DNA of 64,000 nucleotides from Catellatospora paridis (GTDB taxonomy: Bacteria > Actinomycetota > Actinomycetes > Mycobacteriales > Micromonosporaceae), in the NCBI RefSeq assembly GCF_009720365.1, contig NZ_ML769323.1, positions 93,541 to 157,540 of the forward strand, given 5' to 3'. Below are positions 17,879 through 26,064 of this stretch, one piece after another. Below the pieces are notes generated by a model, which ran no database searches, was not told the DNA's origin, and saw only the letters and a program-made list of their open reading frames with translations. Each line of letters opens with the position of its first letter. Positions within the stretch are counted from its first letter, which is position 1. The position numbers and the translations under genes were made by a program.

Positions 17879-18820
17879 GTGGAGAACATGACCATGCTGC
17901 GCACCGACCAGGTGGCTGAGGAGCGAGACCTCGTCGGTGTATATCTGCACGAGATCTCGCGTACTCCGCTGCTCGACGCGGCGCAGGAGGTCGACCTCTC
18001 TAAGGCGATCGAGGCAGGACTATATGCTGAGCATCTGCTGGAGGCCGACAAGCTCAAGCGCGGGCTGAAGCGCGACGAGCTCGAGAAGCTGGTTGCCGAG
18101 GGCAGCCACGCGAAGGACCTCTTCATCCGCGCGAACCTGCGCCTGGTGGTGTCCATCGCCCGACGTTACGTCCGCTCCGGCATGCCGATGCTGGATCTGA
18201 TCCAGGAGGGCAACACCGGCCTGGTGCGTGCCGTCGAGAAGTTCGACTACGTGAAGGGCTACAAGTTCTCCACTTACGCGACCTGGTGGATCCGGCAGGC
18301 GATCAGCCGTGCCATCGCCCAGCAGGAGCGCACCGTGCGGCTGCCCGTCCACCTGGTGGAGGACGTCAACCGCATGCGCAACGTGACCCGGCAGCTCACC
18401 CGTGAGCTGGGCAGCGACCCGGAGCCGGACCAGATCGCGGCCGCGCTCGGCGTGACCGTCGAGCGGGTGACGGAGCTGATCCGCTGGTCGCAGGACACCG
18501 TCTCGCTCGACACCCCGGTCGGCGACGACGGCGACACCAACCTGGGTGACCTGGTCGCCGACCGCGACACGCCCAGCCCGGAGGAGATCGTCCTCTCGGC
18601 GCTGGAGCGTCAGCGGATCGAGGGCCTGCTCAACCACCTCGACGACCGTTCCGCCGGCATCATGCGCGCGCGGTACGGCCTGGAGGACGGTCGCGAGCAC
18701 TCGCTGACCGAGGTGGCGTCGCGGTTCTCGCTGTCCCGTGAGCGCATCCGCCAGCTGGAGATCCAAGCACTGGGCCGGCTGCGCGAGCTGGCCCGCGCGG
18801 AGGGCCTGCAGTCCGTCTGA
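17879..18820 (+). CDS. Group 2 sigma-70 family RNA polymerase sigma factor
   Basis: 313 residues from GTG 17879. Regions 1.2 (VGVYLHEISRTPLL), 2 (NLRLVVSIARRY, GNTGLVRAVEKFDY, FSTYATWWIRQAI), 3 and 4.2 (SLTEVASRFSLSRERIRQLE) are complete; the acidic N-terminal region 1.1 of the essential HrdB/SigA is absent. This is the pattern of non-essential primary-like factors such as mycobacterial SigB or Streptomyces HrdD, which recognise near-consensus promoters in stationary phase or stress. ATG 17888 is an alternative start. A clear terminator follows. Confidence 0.92.
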   Translation: MENMTMLRTDQVAEERDLVGVYLHEISRTPLLDAAQEVDLSKAIEAGLYAEHLLEADKLKRGLKRDELEKLVAEGSHAKDLFIRANLRLVVSIARRYVRSGMPMLDLIQEGNTGLVRAVEKFDYVKGYKFSTYATWWIRQAISRAIAQQERTVRLPVHLVEDVNRMRNVTRQLTRELGSDPEPDQIAAALGVTVERVTELIRWSQDTVSLDTPVGDDGDTNLGDLVADRDTPSPEEIVLSALERQRIEGLLNHLDDRSAGIMRARYGLEDGREHSLTEVASRFSLSRERIRQLEIQALGRLRELARAEGLQSV

Positions 18821-18841
18821 CCTGACCCTCTCCCTACTGAC

Positions 18842-18878
18842 GAAGAAGCCCTCTCCCGAGGCCGGGAGAGGGCTTCTT
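18842..18878. terminator. Rho-independent terminator after the sigma gene
   Basis: GAAGCCCTCTCCCG and its inverse CGGGAGAGGGCTTC form a long GC stem followed by TT; it lies between the convergent sigma and NlpC/P60 genes and can serve both. Confidence 0.9.
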
Positions 18879-18894
18879 GCCGTGCTGATCCGGG

Positions 18895-19875
18895 TTACAG
18901 GCGCACCCGGCCGTAGCCGTAGGGGCTCATCATGTCGACGCTCGCGACCTTGACCACCTCGCCGCTGGTGGGCGCGTGGATCACCTTGCCGCTGCCGACG
19001 TAGATCGCCACGTGCCCCAGGCCCGAGTAGAAGACCAGGTCGCCTGGCAACAGCTGAGAGCGGCTGACGTGGGTGACCTCGCGCCACTGCGTCGCGGCCT
19101 GGTGGTAGAGGCTCACGCCCGCGGCACGCCACGCGGCCAGCGTCAGACCCGAGCAGTCGTACCCGCTCGGCCCGTCGGCGGCCCACACGTACGGCTTGCC
19201 CAGCTGCTTGTACGCGAACGCGACGGCGATGCCGGCCTTGCCCGTGTACTGGGGAATGGAGCCGGTGTAGGTGGACGACTTCTCGTCGACCAGGCCCGCC
19301 TTGCGGCGCAGTTCCTTGAGTTTGGCCAGGTCCCGCTCGATGCCCTTGCGCTGGGTCTCGACCGCGGTGAACCGGGTGGTCTGCTCCTGCAGCCGCGCGT
19401 CCAGCGCCGCCTTGACCTCGAACCGGTCGCCGGCCGCCTGGTGCGCCTCGTCGATCTGGGCCCGCTGACTCGTCGCGAGCTGGTCCAGGGCGCTCAGCCG
19501 GGCCAGCAGCTTGCCGTCGCCGGCCGAGTCCAGCAGCGCGTTCAAGCCGCTGAACGATCCGGTGCGGTACGCGGTCACCGCGATCTGCGCGACGTTGCCC
19601 TCCGCCTGGTCGGCCTTGACCTCCAGCGGGCCGAGTTCACGTTCGAGCGCGGCCGCCTCGGTACGGGTCTGCTTGAGTTGCGTGTTGAGCTTGTTGTACT
19701 GCTCGACGACCTTCTCCAGCTGGTCGGACTTCTCCGAGATCTGCTTGCGGAGGTCGGCGGCGCTGGGCGCGGCGTGCGCGGGCGCGCCGGTCGCGAGCAG
19801 TCCGATGATCAGTGCACCGGCGGGGGCGAGCAGGCGCGCGGCAGCGCGCCAGCCCCTGCCATGGGGGGATGACAA
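18895..19875 (-). CDS. Secreted NlpC/P60 peptidoglycan endopeptidase with coiled coil
   Basis: 326 residues from TTG 19875, which has GGAGAAGGG upstream; the ATG at 19862 is out of frame. Signal peptide to about residue 36 (APAHA-AP). A long coiled coil (about 40-195) precedes the NlpC/P60 domain with catalytic Cys in YDCSGLTLAAW, His in LGHVAIYVG and a third His in HAPTSG. RipA/RpfA-partner type enzymes cleave the D-Glu-mDAP bond at septa; the coiled coil usually autoinhibits or docks to FtsEX. A c-di-AMP riboswitch lies in its leader. Confidence 0.93.
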   Translation of the reverse strand: MSSPHGRGWRAAARLLAPAGALIIGLLATGAPAHAAPSAADLRKQISEKSDQLEKVVEQYNKLNTQLKQTRTEAAALERELGPLEVKADQAEGNVAQIAVTAYRTGSFSGLNALLDSAGDGKLLARLSALDQLATSQRAQIDEAHQAAGDRFEVKAALDARLQEQTTRFTAVETQRKGIERDLAKLKELRRKAGLVDEKSSTYTGSIPQYTGKAGIAVAFAYKQLGKPYVWAADGPSGYDCSGLTLAAWRAAGVSLYHQAATQWREVTHVSRSQLLPGDLVFYSGLGHVAIYVGSGKVIHAPTSGEVVKVASVDMMSPYGYGRVRL

Positions 19876-19883
19876 GGTGTGGC

Positions 19884-20005
19884 CCTTCTCCGTAGCCGCC
19901 TACCGAGTTAGCTGACGGGTTCGGGCGAAGGGCGCCCTACTGCGATCACGGAAAGTGACCGCTGATTCACCCCGATAACCTGGGTCCCCGGCTCGCCCCA
20001 CCCAC
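19884..20005 (-). promoter_or_regulatory. c-di-AMP (ydaO/yuaA) riboswitch
   Basis: On the minus strand the leader reads GAGCCGGGGACCCA, GGGGTGAATC, GTAGGGCGC, then GCCCGAACCCGTCAGC and TAACTCGGTAGGC, the conserved blocks of the ydaO aptamer in order, ending about ten bases before the gene's ribosome site. In actinobacteria this riboswitch controls cell-wall hydrolases; high c-di-AMP is expected to shut the gene off. Confidence 0.93.
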
Positions 20006-20466
20006 ACGGGTATCGATCTTCACGATCGCTTGGCGACTCGGCGGCGCTGGTCCGGTGCCACCCGGGGGTGGGCGGCGGACAACCGTTCCAGTGCCCGCCA
20101 CGGTAACCCCGGGATCGGGCAGGCCCAAGTGCGTAATGGGCGAAGTGCCCGAGCTGGTAATGGATTGCGGGAAAAGTTCCGTCACATTAGGTGATTCCTG
20201 AACGCACATTAGGTTCAAGGAACGTGCCAATCTGACAGGTGGCTGATTGGCAGACTTCACAACGATGCCTGTCTCGGTCACACTGAGGTCACGAGGCAGC
20301 CGGGAGTCCACCGACGGACGGCTAAAGCGGCGGCTCGCGAACGCGAAAGACCGACACCCGGCGGCCACCGGATGTCGGTCCACAGCTCCACCACACGCCA
20401 GGTGTCGCCACCTCCGCGGGCACCACCACCAGCCGGGCCCGCGCATCGAGCAGTTGGGAGACTTCC
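20006..20466. other. Divergent intergenic region, no gene seen
   Basis: About 460 bases carrying the upstream promoter of the NlpC/P60 transcript and the promoter of the DUF6232-like gene. Frames here are short and overlap without ribosome sites. No conserved RNA was recognised apart from the c-di-AMP aptamer. Confidence 0.4.
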
Positions 20467-21015
20467 ATGGAGCCTACACGGGCGCCGGAACGGCCACCAG
20501 AACAAGCGATCGTGACCATCCGCCCCGGGCTGCACATCTCGTCGACCTGCTTCCAGGTCGGCGGGCGTCACTTCACCCTCAGCGCCATCGAGAACGTCCA
20601 CACCCGACAGGCCGGGCACGACCCGCTGACGCGTCGCGCCGGAGCGATGGCCGTGGTCGGCATGGTCCTGCTCGGGGCGTTCGCGCCGCTGCTGCAGCCG
20701 ACCGGCATCGTCGCCGCGGTCGCCGTGCTCAGCGGCCTGGCCGTGCTCACGCTGATCAGCGCGCGGCGGCGGCCGCGGCGGCTGGAGCTGTGGGCCGACT
20801 ACCACGGGCATCCCACCCAGCTGTTCGTCAGCGACGACTGGTGGCTGTTCCACGCGGTGGAGCGCTACCTGCGCCGCAGTCTCGTCGAGGCACGGCTGGG
20901 CCACCTGACCCTGCCGCGGCCCCGGCCGAGCCGCGGCGTGCCGCACCCCTCGAACATGCACCCCTCCCGGCTGACCCCCGGTGGGAGCCGGGCCGGCTGG
21001 GAACGCGCCGCCTGA
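20467..21015 (+). CDS. DUF6232-like small membrane protein
   Basis: 182 residues from ATG 20467 with GGGAG upstream. Residues about 15-50 form a beta-rich N-terminus (ISSTCFQVGGRHFTLSAIENVHT), followed by a hydrophobic hairpin (about 60-98, MAVVGMVLLGAFAPLL and GIVAAVAVLSGLAVLTLI) and a cytoplasmic segment with RRLELWADYHGHPTQLFVSDD and FHAVERYLRRSL. This matches the DUF6232 layout of actinobacterial proteins of unknown function. The tail is Pro/Arg-rich and disordered. Confidence 0.7.
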   Translation: MEPTRAPERPPEQAIVTIRPGLHISSTCFQVGGRHFTLSAIENVHTRQAGHDPLTRRAGAMAVVGMVLLGAFAPLLQPTGIVAAVAVLSGLAVLTLISARRRPRRLELWADYHGHPTQLFVSDDWWLFHAVERYLRRSLVEARLGHLTLPRPRPSRGVPHPSNMHPSRLTPGGSRAGWERAA

Positions 21016-21031
21016 CCTCTTTGCCTCAGCA

Positions 21032-21068
21032 GACGGGACGTCGCCGCACACCGCGGTGACGTCCCGTC
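21032..21068. terminator. Bidirectional hairpin between convergent genes
   Basis: GACGGGACGTC (21032-21042) pairs with GACGTCCCGTC (21058-21068), extended by GCCGC/GCGGT with a 4-nt loop. It lies between the DUF6232-like and PIG-L stops. Confidence 0.75.
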
Positions 21069-21093
21069 CCCCGTGCGGGGCAACTGCTGCCGC

Positions 21094-21828
21094 TCACTCG
21101 GTTCTGATGACGGTGAACGCCTCGGCGACGCGGCCGGGCAGGCCGAGCGACTCCGCCAGGCCACCCAGCCGCTCGCGCAGCATCACGTCGAGTTCGTGCA
21201 GGTGGGACGTCTGCGAGACGTGTGCTCGCAGCGCGGCGAGCTTGCGGTCGAAGGTGTCGGTCACGTCGACCGCGTGATCGGGGTCCGGGCCGCCCGAATA
21301 CCAGATCTCCCGCACGGTCCAGGCTTCCAGGCCGGCCGCGCCCAGGTCGGGGTGCGCGAACGGGTTGCGGGCGTCGGGGTAGACGGCGCAGGTCACCGCC
21401 TCGCCCACGGCCAGGTGGTCGGGGTGGCTCGGCCCGGCGATGCGGTCCCAGCGGCGCAGCGGGGCGCTGGTCAGGATGCGGTCGGGCCGGGCCCGCCGGA
21501 TCGCGGCGACGAGGTCCTTGCGCAGGCCCAGGCTGGGCGTGACCGAGCCGTCGGCGTACCCCTCCAGGAAGTCGACCTGCTTGACCCCGACGGCGGCCGC
21601 GGCGGCCCGCTGCTCGGCCTCGCGCAGACCCGGCATCTCGTGCCGCGGCGTCTCGTCGAAACCGCCCGCGTCACCCCTGGTGACCAGCAGATACGACACC
21701 TCGATGCCCTCGTCCACCCAGCGGGCCACCGTGCCTGCCGCGCCGAAGTCGACGTCGTCGGGGTGGGCGAAGACGCACAGCACGCGCTGCACGTCGTCGC
21801 AGGGTGTGGCGGAGACAGGGAAGCTCAT
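21094..21828 (-). CDS. PIG-L family deacetylase
   Basis: 244 residues from ATG 21828 (ATG 21849 is also possible). Zinc-site motif AHPDDVDF at about residue 22 and the later HPDH at about 133 are diagnostic; TRGDAGGFDET is the conserved loop. PIG-L/LmbE enzymes remove N-acetyl groups from GlcNAc-linked substrates, including mycothiol precursors (MshB) and mycothiol conjugates (Mca). The protein is too short for a typical Mca and has no mycothiol neighbour, so its substrate is open. Confidence 0.9.
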   Translation of the reverse strand: MSFPVSATPCDDVQRVLCVFAHPDDVDFGAAGTVARWVDEGIEVSYLLVTRGDAGGFDETPRHEMPGLREAEQRAAAAAVGVKQVDFLEGYADGSVTPSLGLRKDLVAAIRRARPDRILTSAPLRRWDRIAGPSHPDHLAVGEAVTCAVYPDARNPFAHPDLGAAGLEAWTVREIWYSGGPDPDHAVDVTDTFDRKLAALRAHVSQTSHLHELDVMLRERLGGLAESLGLPGRVAEAFTVIRTE

Positions 21829-21874
21829 GCCGCCGAGCATATGCCGCACGCTGCGGCGGGCCGCCAGGCGGTGA

Positions 21875-22783
21875 TCAGCGGATGTCCCCGGCGACCTCGG
21901 CGATGAACGCCAACGAGTCGGCCTCGTTCAGCGCGATGCCGTTGAGTTTGCGGAAGGTGTCCCGGTACGGCGCGGCCACCTCGCCGCGGTCGAGGAACTG
22001 GCCCCGGTCGGGATCGCCCGCCAGCGCGCTGTTGAGCTCCAGGTAGACGACGTCCTCCCCGAACGGGAAGGACAGCAGCACGAACGTCGACTCCATGGTG
22101 TGGATGCCGGTGGCCAGCGGCAGCACCCGCAGGTGGATGTGCGGGGCGGCGCCCAGGGCGACCAGGTGCAGCAGCTGTTCGCGCTGCACGCCGACGCCGC
22201 CGTTGATGCGGCGCAGCACGGCCTCGTCGAGCACCGCGTGGATCTGCGGCGGGTCCTTGCGCTGGAGCACGTTCTCCTGCCGGCGCAGCCGGATGTCGAG
22301 GTAGGTGTCGTGGTTGAGGCTGTCCTGCTCGGGCATGCGCAGCCCGGCGATCACGGCCCGCGCGTACGCCTCGGTCTGCAGCAGCCCGGGCACGACCAGC
22401 GACTGGTACATGGACAGCGCCGAGGCGCCGTCCTCGAGGCCGATGTAGGTGGCGAACCGGCCCGACATGACCTCGCTGCCGTACTGCGTCCACCACGAGC
22501 GCTGGCGGGAGGCCCGGACCAGGCTCTCCATCTCGGACATCTCCGAGGCGTCGTCGATGCCGTAGAGCTGCATCAGCGCCCGCACGTCGGTGACGGTCAT
22601 CCGGACGGTCCCGTTCTCGATCCTGATCACCTTCGAGAGGGACCACTCGAGTTCGGAGGCGACCTGCTCCTGGGTGTAGTCGGAACTCTCCCGGGCGGAG
22701 CGGAGTGCGTGTCGTAGCCTGAGACGGGCGACCGCCGGGCTCTGCGCGCTCACGTCGATCTCCGCCTTCCGTCCCCGCGCCAC
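21875..22783 (-). CDS. XRE family regulator with DUF5753 domain
   Basis: 302 residues. An N-terminal helix-turn-helix (ALRSARESSDYTQEQVASELEWSLSKVIRIENG, about 25-62) is followed by a DUF5753 ligand domain (about 100-290, VPGLLQTEAYARAVI, RLRRQENVL, LRVLPLATGIHTMESTF). This is the WhiJ/AbaA-type architecture, nearly always next to DUF397 genes in actinomycetes, as here. Known members influence development and antibiotic production. It is divergent from the first DUF397 gene. Confidence 0.92.
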   Translation of the reverse strand: MARGRKAEIDVSAQSPAVARLRLRHALRSARESSDYTQEQVASELEWSLSKVIRIENGTVRMTVTDVRALMQLYGIDDASEMSEMESLVRASRQRSWWTQYGSEVMSGRFATYIGLEDGASALSMYQSLVVPGLLQTEAYARAVIAGLRMPEQDSLNHDTYLDIRLRRQENVLQRKDPPQIHAVLDEAVLRRINGGVGVQREQLLHLVALGAAPHIHLRVLPLATGIHTMESTFVLLSFPFGEDVVYLELNSALAGDPDRGQFLDRGEVAAPYRDTFRKLNGIALNEADSLAFIAEVAGDIR

Positions 22784-22935
22784 GGATGGAACCGCTGGCG
22801 AAACGCCGTATGGCTACTTGCGACCATTCTTTCGGACGAGTTTACTGTGGGCGCAGCCCTGCGCGCCAACGACAGGTGTGCCACCTAAGGCGCCAGGGCT
22901 GAAACTCTTTATACATTCTGACCTGGAGTGAACCT

Positions 22936-23133
22936 ATGACGTCTGTGCTGGGCGCAGCATGGCGCAAGAGCGACCGCTGCGAATCGGCCCACTGCGTGGA
23001 AATCGCAGACCTGGGCACCACGGGAGTCGGTCTTCGAGACTCGGTGAGTCCGGCGCAGCATCTGGTCGTGTCGACGGAGGCCTTCCGCGCCTTCGTGGCC
23101 GGCGTGAAAACCGGAGAGTTCGACCTGCGCTGA
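22936..23133 (+). CDS. DUF397 protein (WhiJ-partner type)
   Basis: 65 residues with the DUF397 signature WRKSDRCESAHCVEI and STEAFRAFVAGVKTGEF. DUF397 proteins are small partners of XRE-DUF5753 regulators and have been proposed as antitoxin-like or signalling peptides; the actual role is unknown. Divergent from the regulator gene; a clear terminator follows. Confidence 0.88.
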   Translation: MTSVLGAAWRKSDRCESAHCVEIADLGTTGVGLRDSVSPAQHLVVSTEAFRAFVAGVKTGEFDLR

Positions 23134-23156
23134 CCTCGCTGGGATGAACAGGCTCC

Positions 23157-23189
23157 GGCCGGCACGCGTCGACGACGTGCCGGCCTTTT
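23157..23189 (+). terminator. Rho-independent terminator after the first DUF397 gene
   Basis: GGCCGGCACG (23157-23166) and CGTGCCGGCC (23176-23185) form the stem, followed directly by TTTT. Confidence 0.88.
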
Positions 23190-23321
23190 GCTTGTCCCGG
23201 ACGCGAACGTGAATGTCCTCGCGCGAGTGGCCGTCGTTCACGACTCATGGCATGTTCGTGCATTCGCGGATATGTCACAGTGATGAACGGGGAACCGGAA
23301 CGAGGCGTAAGGCGGTAGGCC

Positions 23322-23516
23322 ATGTCCGAGAACCAGGACCGCCACTGGCGGCGGTCGTCCCGGTGCGAATCCGGGCATTGTGTGGAAGTGTGTTTCGACG
23401 GCGAGCTGATCCTCGTGCGCAGCTCGCGAGAGCCGGACGGCCCGTGGCTGACCTTCGACGCCGACGAGTGGCGGGCTTTCACCGCCGGACTCGCCGACGG
23501 AGAGCTGCGCGGCTGA
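23322..23516 (+). CDS. Second DUF397 protein
   Basis: 64 residues: WRRSSRCESGHCVEVCFDGELILVRSS and FDADEWRAFTAGLADGEL. A paralogue of the gene at 22936, separated from it by a terminator, so independently transcribed. Its stop lies three bases from the end of the convergent kinase gene. Confidence 0.87.
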   Translation: MSENQDRHWRRSSRCESGHCVEVCFDGELILVRSSREPDGPWLTFDADEWRAFTAGLADGELRG

Positions 23517-23519
23517 GCA

Positions 23520-24287
23520 CTAGTGCAGGGCGTTGCCGACGATGGTCCACAGTCGCAGCGACGCCTCCCGGGCGCTGGGCCGCGCCAGCGAGTTCTTGTC
23601 CATGCAGGCGCGGCACAGGTCGGAGACGGCCTGCGGCAGGCCGGGCACGGCCAGCACGGGGGTGGGCGCCAGCCGGCGCAGCGCCGTGGTGCCCTGCGGG
23701 CTGCGGTTGTGCCCGGCATACGGCGACTTGCCGGTGAGCACCTGGTAGAGCAGCGCGCCGAGGGCGTACACGTCGTCGGAGGGGTTCGCGTACTGCGGCA
23801 TGCCGGTGCTGACGATGAGCTCGGCCAGTCCGAAGTCGACGACCTTCGGCCCGGTGGTGGTGATCATGACGTTGCCGGGTGTGAGGTCGCGGTGCACTAC
23901 GCCGCGCCGGTGCGCCACGGCGAGCACGTCGGCGGCGGTGGCGGCGACCCGCACCGCGCCGGCCCACGGCAGCGGCCCGTCCAGCAGGACGCTGGTCAGC
24001 GCCTCGCCCTTGAGCAGTTCCAGGGCCAGGTAGCCGATGTCGCGCCCGTCCGGCCCGGTCTCCACGCCGACGTCGAGCACCTTGGGCACGTGCGGGTGGC
24101 GCAGCCGGTCGGTCATCGCGGCCTCGTGCCGGATCAGCCCGGAATAGCGGTCGTCGACCACCTTCACCGCGAGCCGGCGGCCGGCCGTGGCATCCACGGC
24201 CTGGTACACAGTGGATACTCCGCCGCGCGCCAGAGGCCTGGTCAGCACGTATCGCCCTGCCAGCGCCGTACCGATCGGGACCTCCAC
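23520..24287 (-). CDS. Soluble Hanks-type Ser/Thr protein kinase
   Basis: 255 residues, a bare kinase domain. Visible: degenerate Gly-rich loop LARGGVSTVYQA, Lys in RRLAVKVVDD, catalytic HRDLTPGN, DFGLAE and the C-lobe Arg in ARPSA. There is no transmembrane segment and no PASTA or other sensor, unlike PknB-type kinases. The activation segment is short (DFGLAELIVSTGMPQYANP). Adjacent convergent DUF397 genes do not identify a substrate. Confidence 0.9.
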   Translation of the reverse strand: MEVPIGTALAGRYVLTRPLARGGVSTVYQAVDATAGRRLAVKVVDDRYSGLIRHEAAMTDRLRHPHVPKVLDVGVETGPDGRDIGYLALELLKGEALTSVLLDGPLPWAGAVRVAATAADVLAVAHRRGVVHRDLTPGNVMITTTGPKVVDFGLAELIVSTGMPQYANPSDDVYALGALLYQVLTGKSPYAGHNRSPQGTTALRRLAPTPVLAVPGLPQAVSDLCRACMDKNSLARPSAREASLRLWTIVGNALH

Positions 24288-24353
24288 GGGCGGGATTCTT
24301 CCGCAATCAACCGCACAAAGCCATCAGACGTACTTGAAATCTTCGCTAAATGA

Positions 24354-24974
24354 TTATCCGCCGACGCAGCTTCCCCACAGGCCACGCCGCTGCGCCCGCG
24401 CCTGCTCGACGGCGTCGTGCAGGTCCCGCTGGTGCGCCAGGTTGGGCCGGATCGCCAGCTCGCGTACGGCCCCGAGGGCGGCCAGTTCCCCGTTGACGAA
24501 ACGGCCGTCGGCGGTCCACGCGTAGACCAGGCGGCGGCCGTACGGGTCGAAGCGCTCGGTGTCGGGCAGCAGCCACAGCCGCGCCCCGTTCGGGGCCAGC
24601 CGGTGCAGCTCGGTCCGCGCCGTCTCGGCCCAGCACTGCGGGCTGCCGTCGGCGCCGTGCAGCTCGGGCGCGTCGATGCCGAGCAGCCGCAGCTGGACCG
24701 GCTCGGTGACGTCGATCACCGGACCCGGCTGATCCGCGCTGACCTGCAGCGAATCGCCGTCGAGTGCGAACTCCACCCGCACCGGCTGCGCCCCGGCGGG
24801 CGGCCCGGTGGGGCGGGCGGACGGGCTCGGCGAGACCGTCCCGGACGGCGGCGGGGCATCGGGCCGGCTGTGGGCGTACCACAGCCAGCCACCCGCGGCG
24901 AGCACGAGCACCACCAGCCAGAACAGCGTCGCCCGCCACTCACGGCGTCGCCCGGTTTGTCGTGTTCGCACCAC
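24354..24974 (-). CDS. Membrane-anchored staphylococcal nuclease-like protein
   Basis: 206 residues from GTG 24974 (GTG 24971 equivalent). One N-terminal membrane segment (LFWLVVLVLAAGGWLWY) and a Pro/Ser linker lead to an SNase/TNase fold: RLLGIDAPELHG, the central Arg/Glu region SPQCWAETARTELHRL, and DPYGRRLVYAWTADGRFVNGELAALG. SNase-like proteins cut nucleic acids with Ca2+; the core is shorter than the classical enzyme, and some catalytic residues are uncertain, so activity is not assured. It is divergent from ohr. Confidence 0.8.
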   Translation of the reverse strand: MVRTRQTGRRREWRATLFWLVVLVLAAGGWLWYAHSRPDAPPPSGTVSPSPSARPTGPPAGAQPVRVEFALDGDSLQVSADQPGPVIDVTEPVQLRLLGIDAPELHGADGSPQCWAETARTELHRLAPNGARLWLLPDTERFDPYGRRLVYAWTADGRFVNGELAALGAVRELAIRPNLAHQRDLHDAVEQARAQRRGLWGSCVGG

Positions 24975-25033
24975 CGGCCCATCGTCGCACTGCCGTCCGG
25001 TGCCGCGGGCTTCGTCGCCCGTGCACGGGCGGG

Positions 25034-25097
25034 CTGCAGTTTCGGGGAAACTGCAGCCTCCGCCGGCCCGATACCTGCAGTTTCCCCGAAACTGCAG
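25034..25097. repeat. Pair of 23-bp palindrome-like repeats that are exact inverse copies
   Basis: 25034-25056 (CTGCAGTTTC-GGGG-AAACTGCAG type) and 25075-25097 are exact reverse complements of each other; each is itself almost palindromic. They lie between the divergent SNase and ohr genes and can form either two small or one large hairpin. Confidence 0.75.
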
Positions 25098-25135
25098 GCG
25101 CGGCAGGAGCGTGGAGTGACTTTGGTCGCGCAAGG

Positions 25136-25155
25136 TTTGGTTGTGCACAACCAAA
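25136..25155. promoter_or_regulatory. Candidate OhrR operator upstream of ohr
   Basis: TTTGGTTGTGCACAACCAAA is a perfect 20-bp palindrome 20 bases before the ohr start. OhrR repressors bind AT-rich palindromes at this position in other bacteria; the sequence assignment here is inference from position and symmetry. Confidence 0.65.
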
Positions 25156-25175
25156 ATCATCGTTAGGTTCGGGGC

Positions 25176-25589
25176 ATGACTTCTCTTTACACGGCTGTTG
25201 CGACGGCTACCGGTGACGGACGTGACGGCAAGGTGCGCAGCTCGGACGGGCTGCTGGAGGCGGCCGTGGCGACGCCGGTCGAGCTCGGCGGTGCGGGCGG
25301 GGCCACCAACCCGGAGCAGCTGTTCGCCGCCGGATACGCCGCCTGCTTCCACTCCGCGCTGCGGCTGGTCGCGCGGCGGGCCAAGGCCGACGTCGACGGC
25401 TCGGAGGTGACCGCGCACGTGGGGCTCGGCCGCGACGGCGCCGGGTTCGGCCTGTCCGTCACGCTGGAGGTCGCCCTGCCGGGCGTGCCCGCCGACACGG
25501 CACGCCAACTGGTGGACACCGCGCACCAGGTCTGCCCCTACTCGAACGCCACCCGCGGCAACATCGACGTGCAACTCGTGCTTCGCTGA
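25176..25589 (+). CDS. ohr: Organic hydroperoxide resistance protein (OsmC/Ohr family)
   Basis: 137 residues, the usual Ohr length. The two redox cysteines are present: YAACFHSAL (about residue 58) and HQVCPYSNATRGNI (about 123). Ohr reduces organic hydroperoxides with lipoylated protein or other dithiols. The ohrR gene follows four bases later, and a palindromic operator precedes. Confidence 0.95.
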   Translation: MTSLYTAVATATGDGRDGKVRSSDGLLEAAVATPVELGGAGGATNPEQLFAAGYAACFHSALRLVARRAKADVDGSEVTAHVGLGRDGAGFGLSVTLEVALPGVPADTARQLVDTAHQVCPYSNATRGNIDVQLVLR

Positions 25590-25593
25590 GACC

Positions 25594-26064
25594 ATGACCC
25601 GCGCCGACCGCCCGGAACCCGGTGACCTGGACCTGCAGAAACAGGTCTGCTTCGCGCTGTACGCGGCCAGCCGCGCGCTGACCGCGGTCTACCGCCCCGT
25701 GCTGGAACGGCTCGGCCTGACCTATCCGCAGTACCTGGTGATGCTGGTGCTCTGGGAACGCGGGCAGACCTCGGTCAAGGCGCTGGGCGAGTCCCTGCAG
25801 CTCGACTCGGGCACGCTGTCCCCGCTGCTCAAGCGACTGGAGGCGGCCGGTCTGGTGGACCGGGCCCGCGACCCGCGCGACGAGCGCTCCGTGGTGGTCA
25901 GCCTCACCCCGGCCGGCGACGGCCTGCGTGCGCAGGCCACCGGCATCCCGCGGGCCATCGCCGAGGCCACCGGCGTGCCCGCTTCCGAACTCGCTTCGCT
26001 GCGTGACACGCTGCGCAAGATCACTGAGGCGGCCACGGCCGCCCCGGACAAGGAGACGACGTGA
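25594..26064 (+). CDS. ohrR: MarR family peroxide-sensing repressor
   Basis: 156 residues with the MarR winged helix (QTSVKALGESLQLDSGTLSPLLKRLEAAGLVDRARDPRDERSVVVSLT read in parts). The N-terminal sensing Cys is in LQKQVCFALYAASRAL, where OhrR proteins are oxidised by organic peroxides. Directly after ohr and overlapping the next reductase gene by four bases, so all three are probably one transcript. Confidence 0.93.
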   Translation: MTRADRPEPGDLDLQKQVCFALYAASRALTAVYRPVLERLGLTYPQYLVMLVLWERGQTSVKALGESLQLDSGTLSPLLKRLEAAGLVDRARDPRDERSVVVSLTPAGDGLRAQATGIPRAIAEATGVPASELASLRDTLRKITEAATAAPDKETT

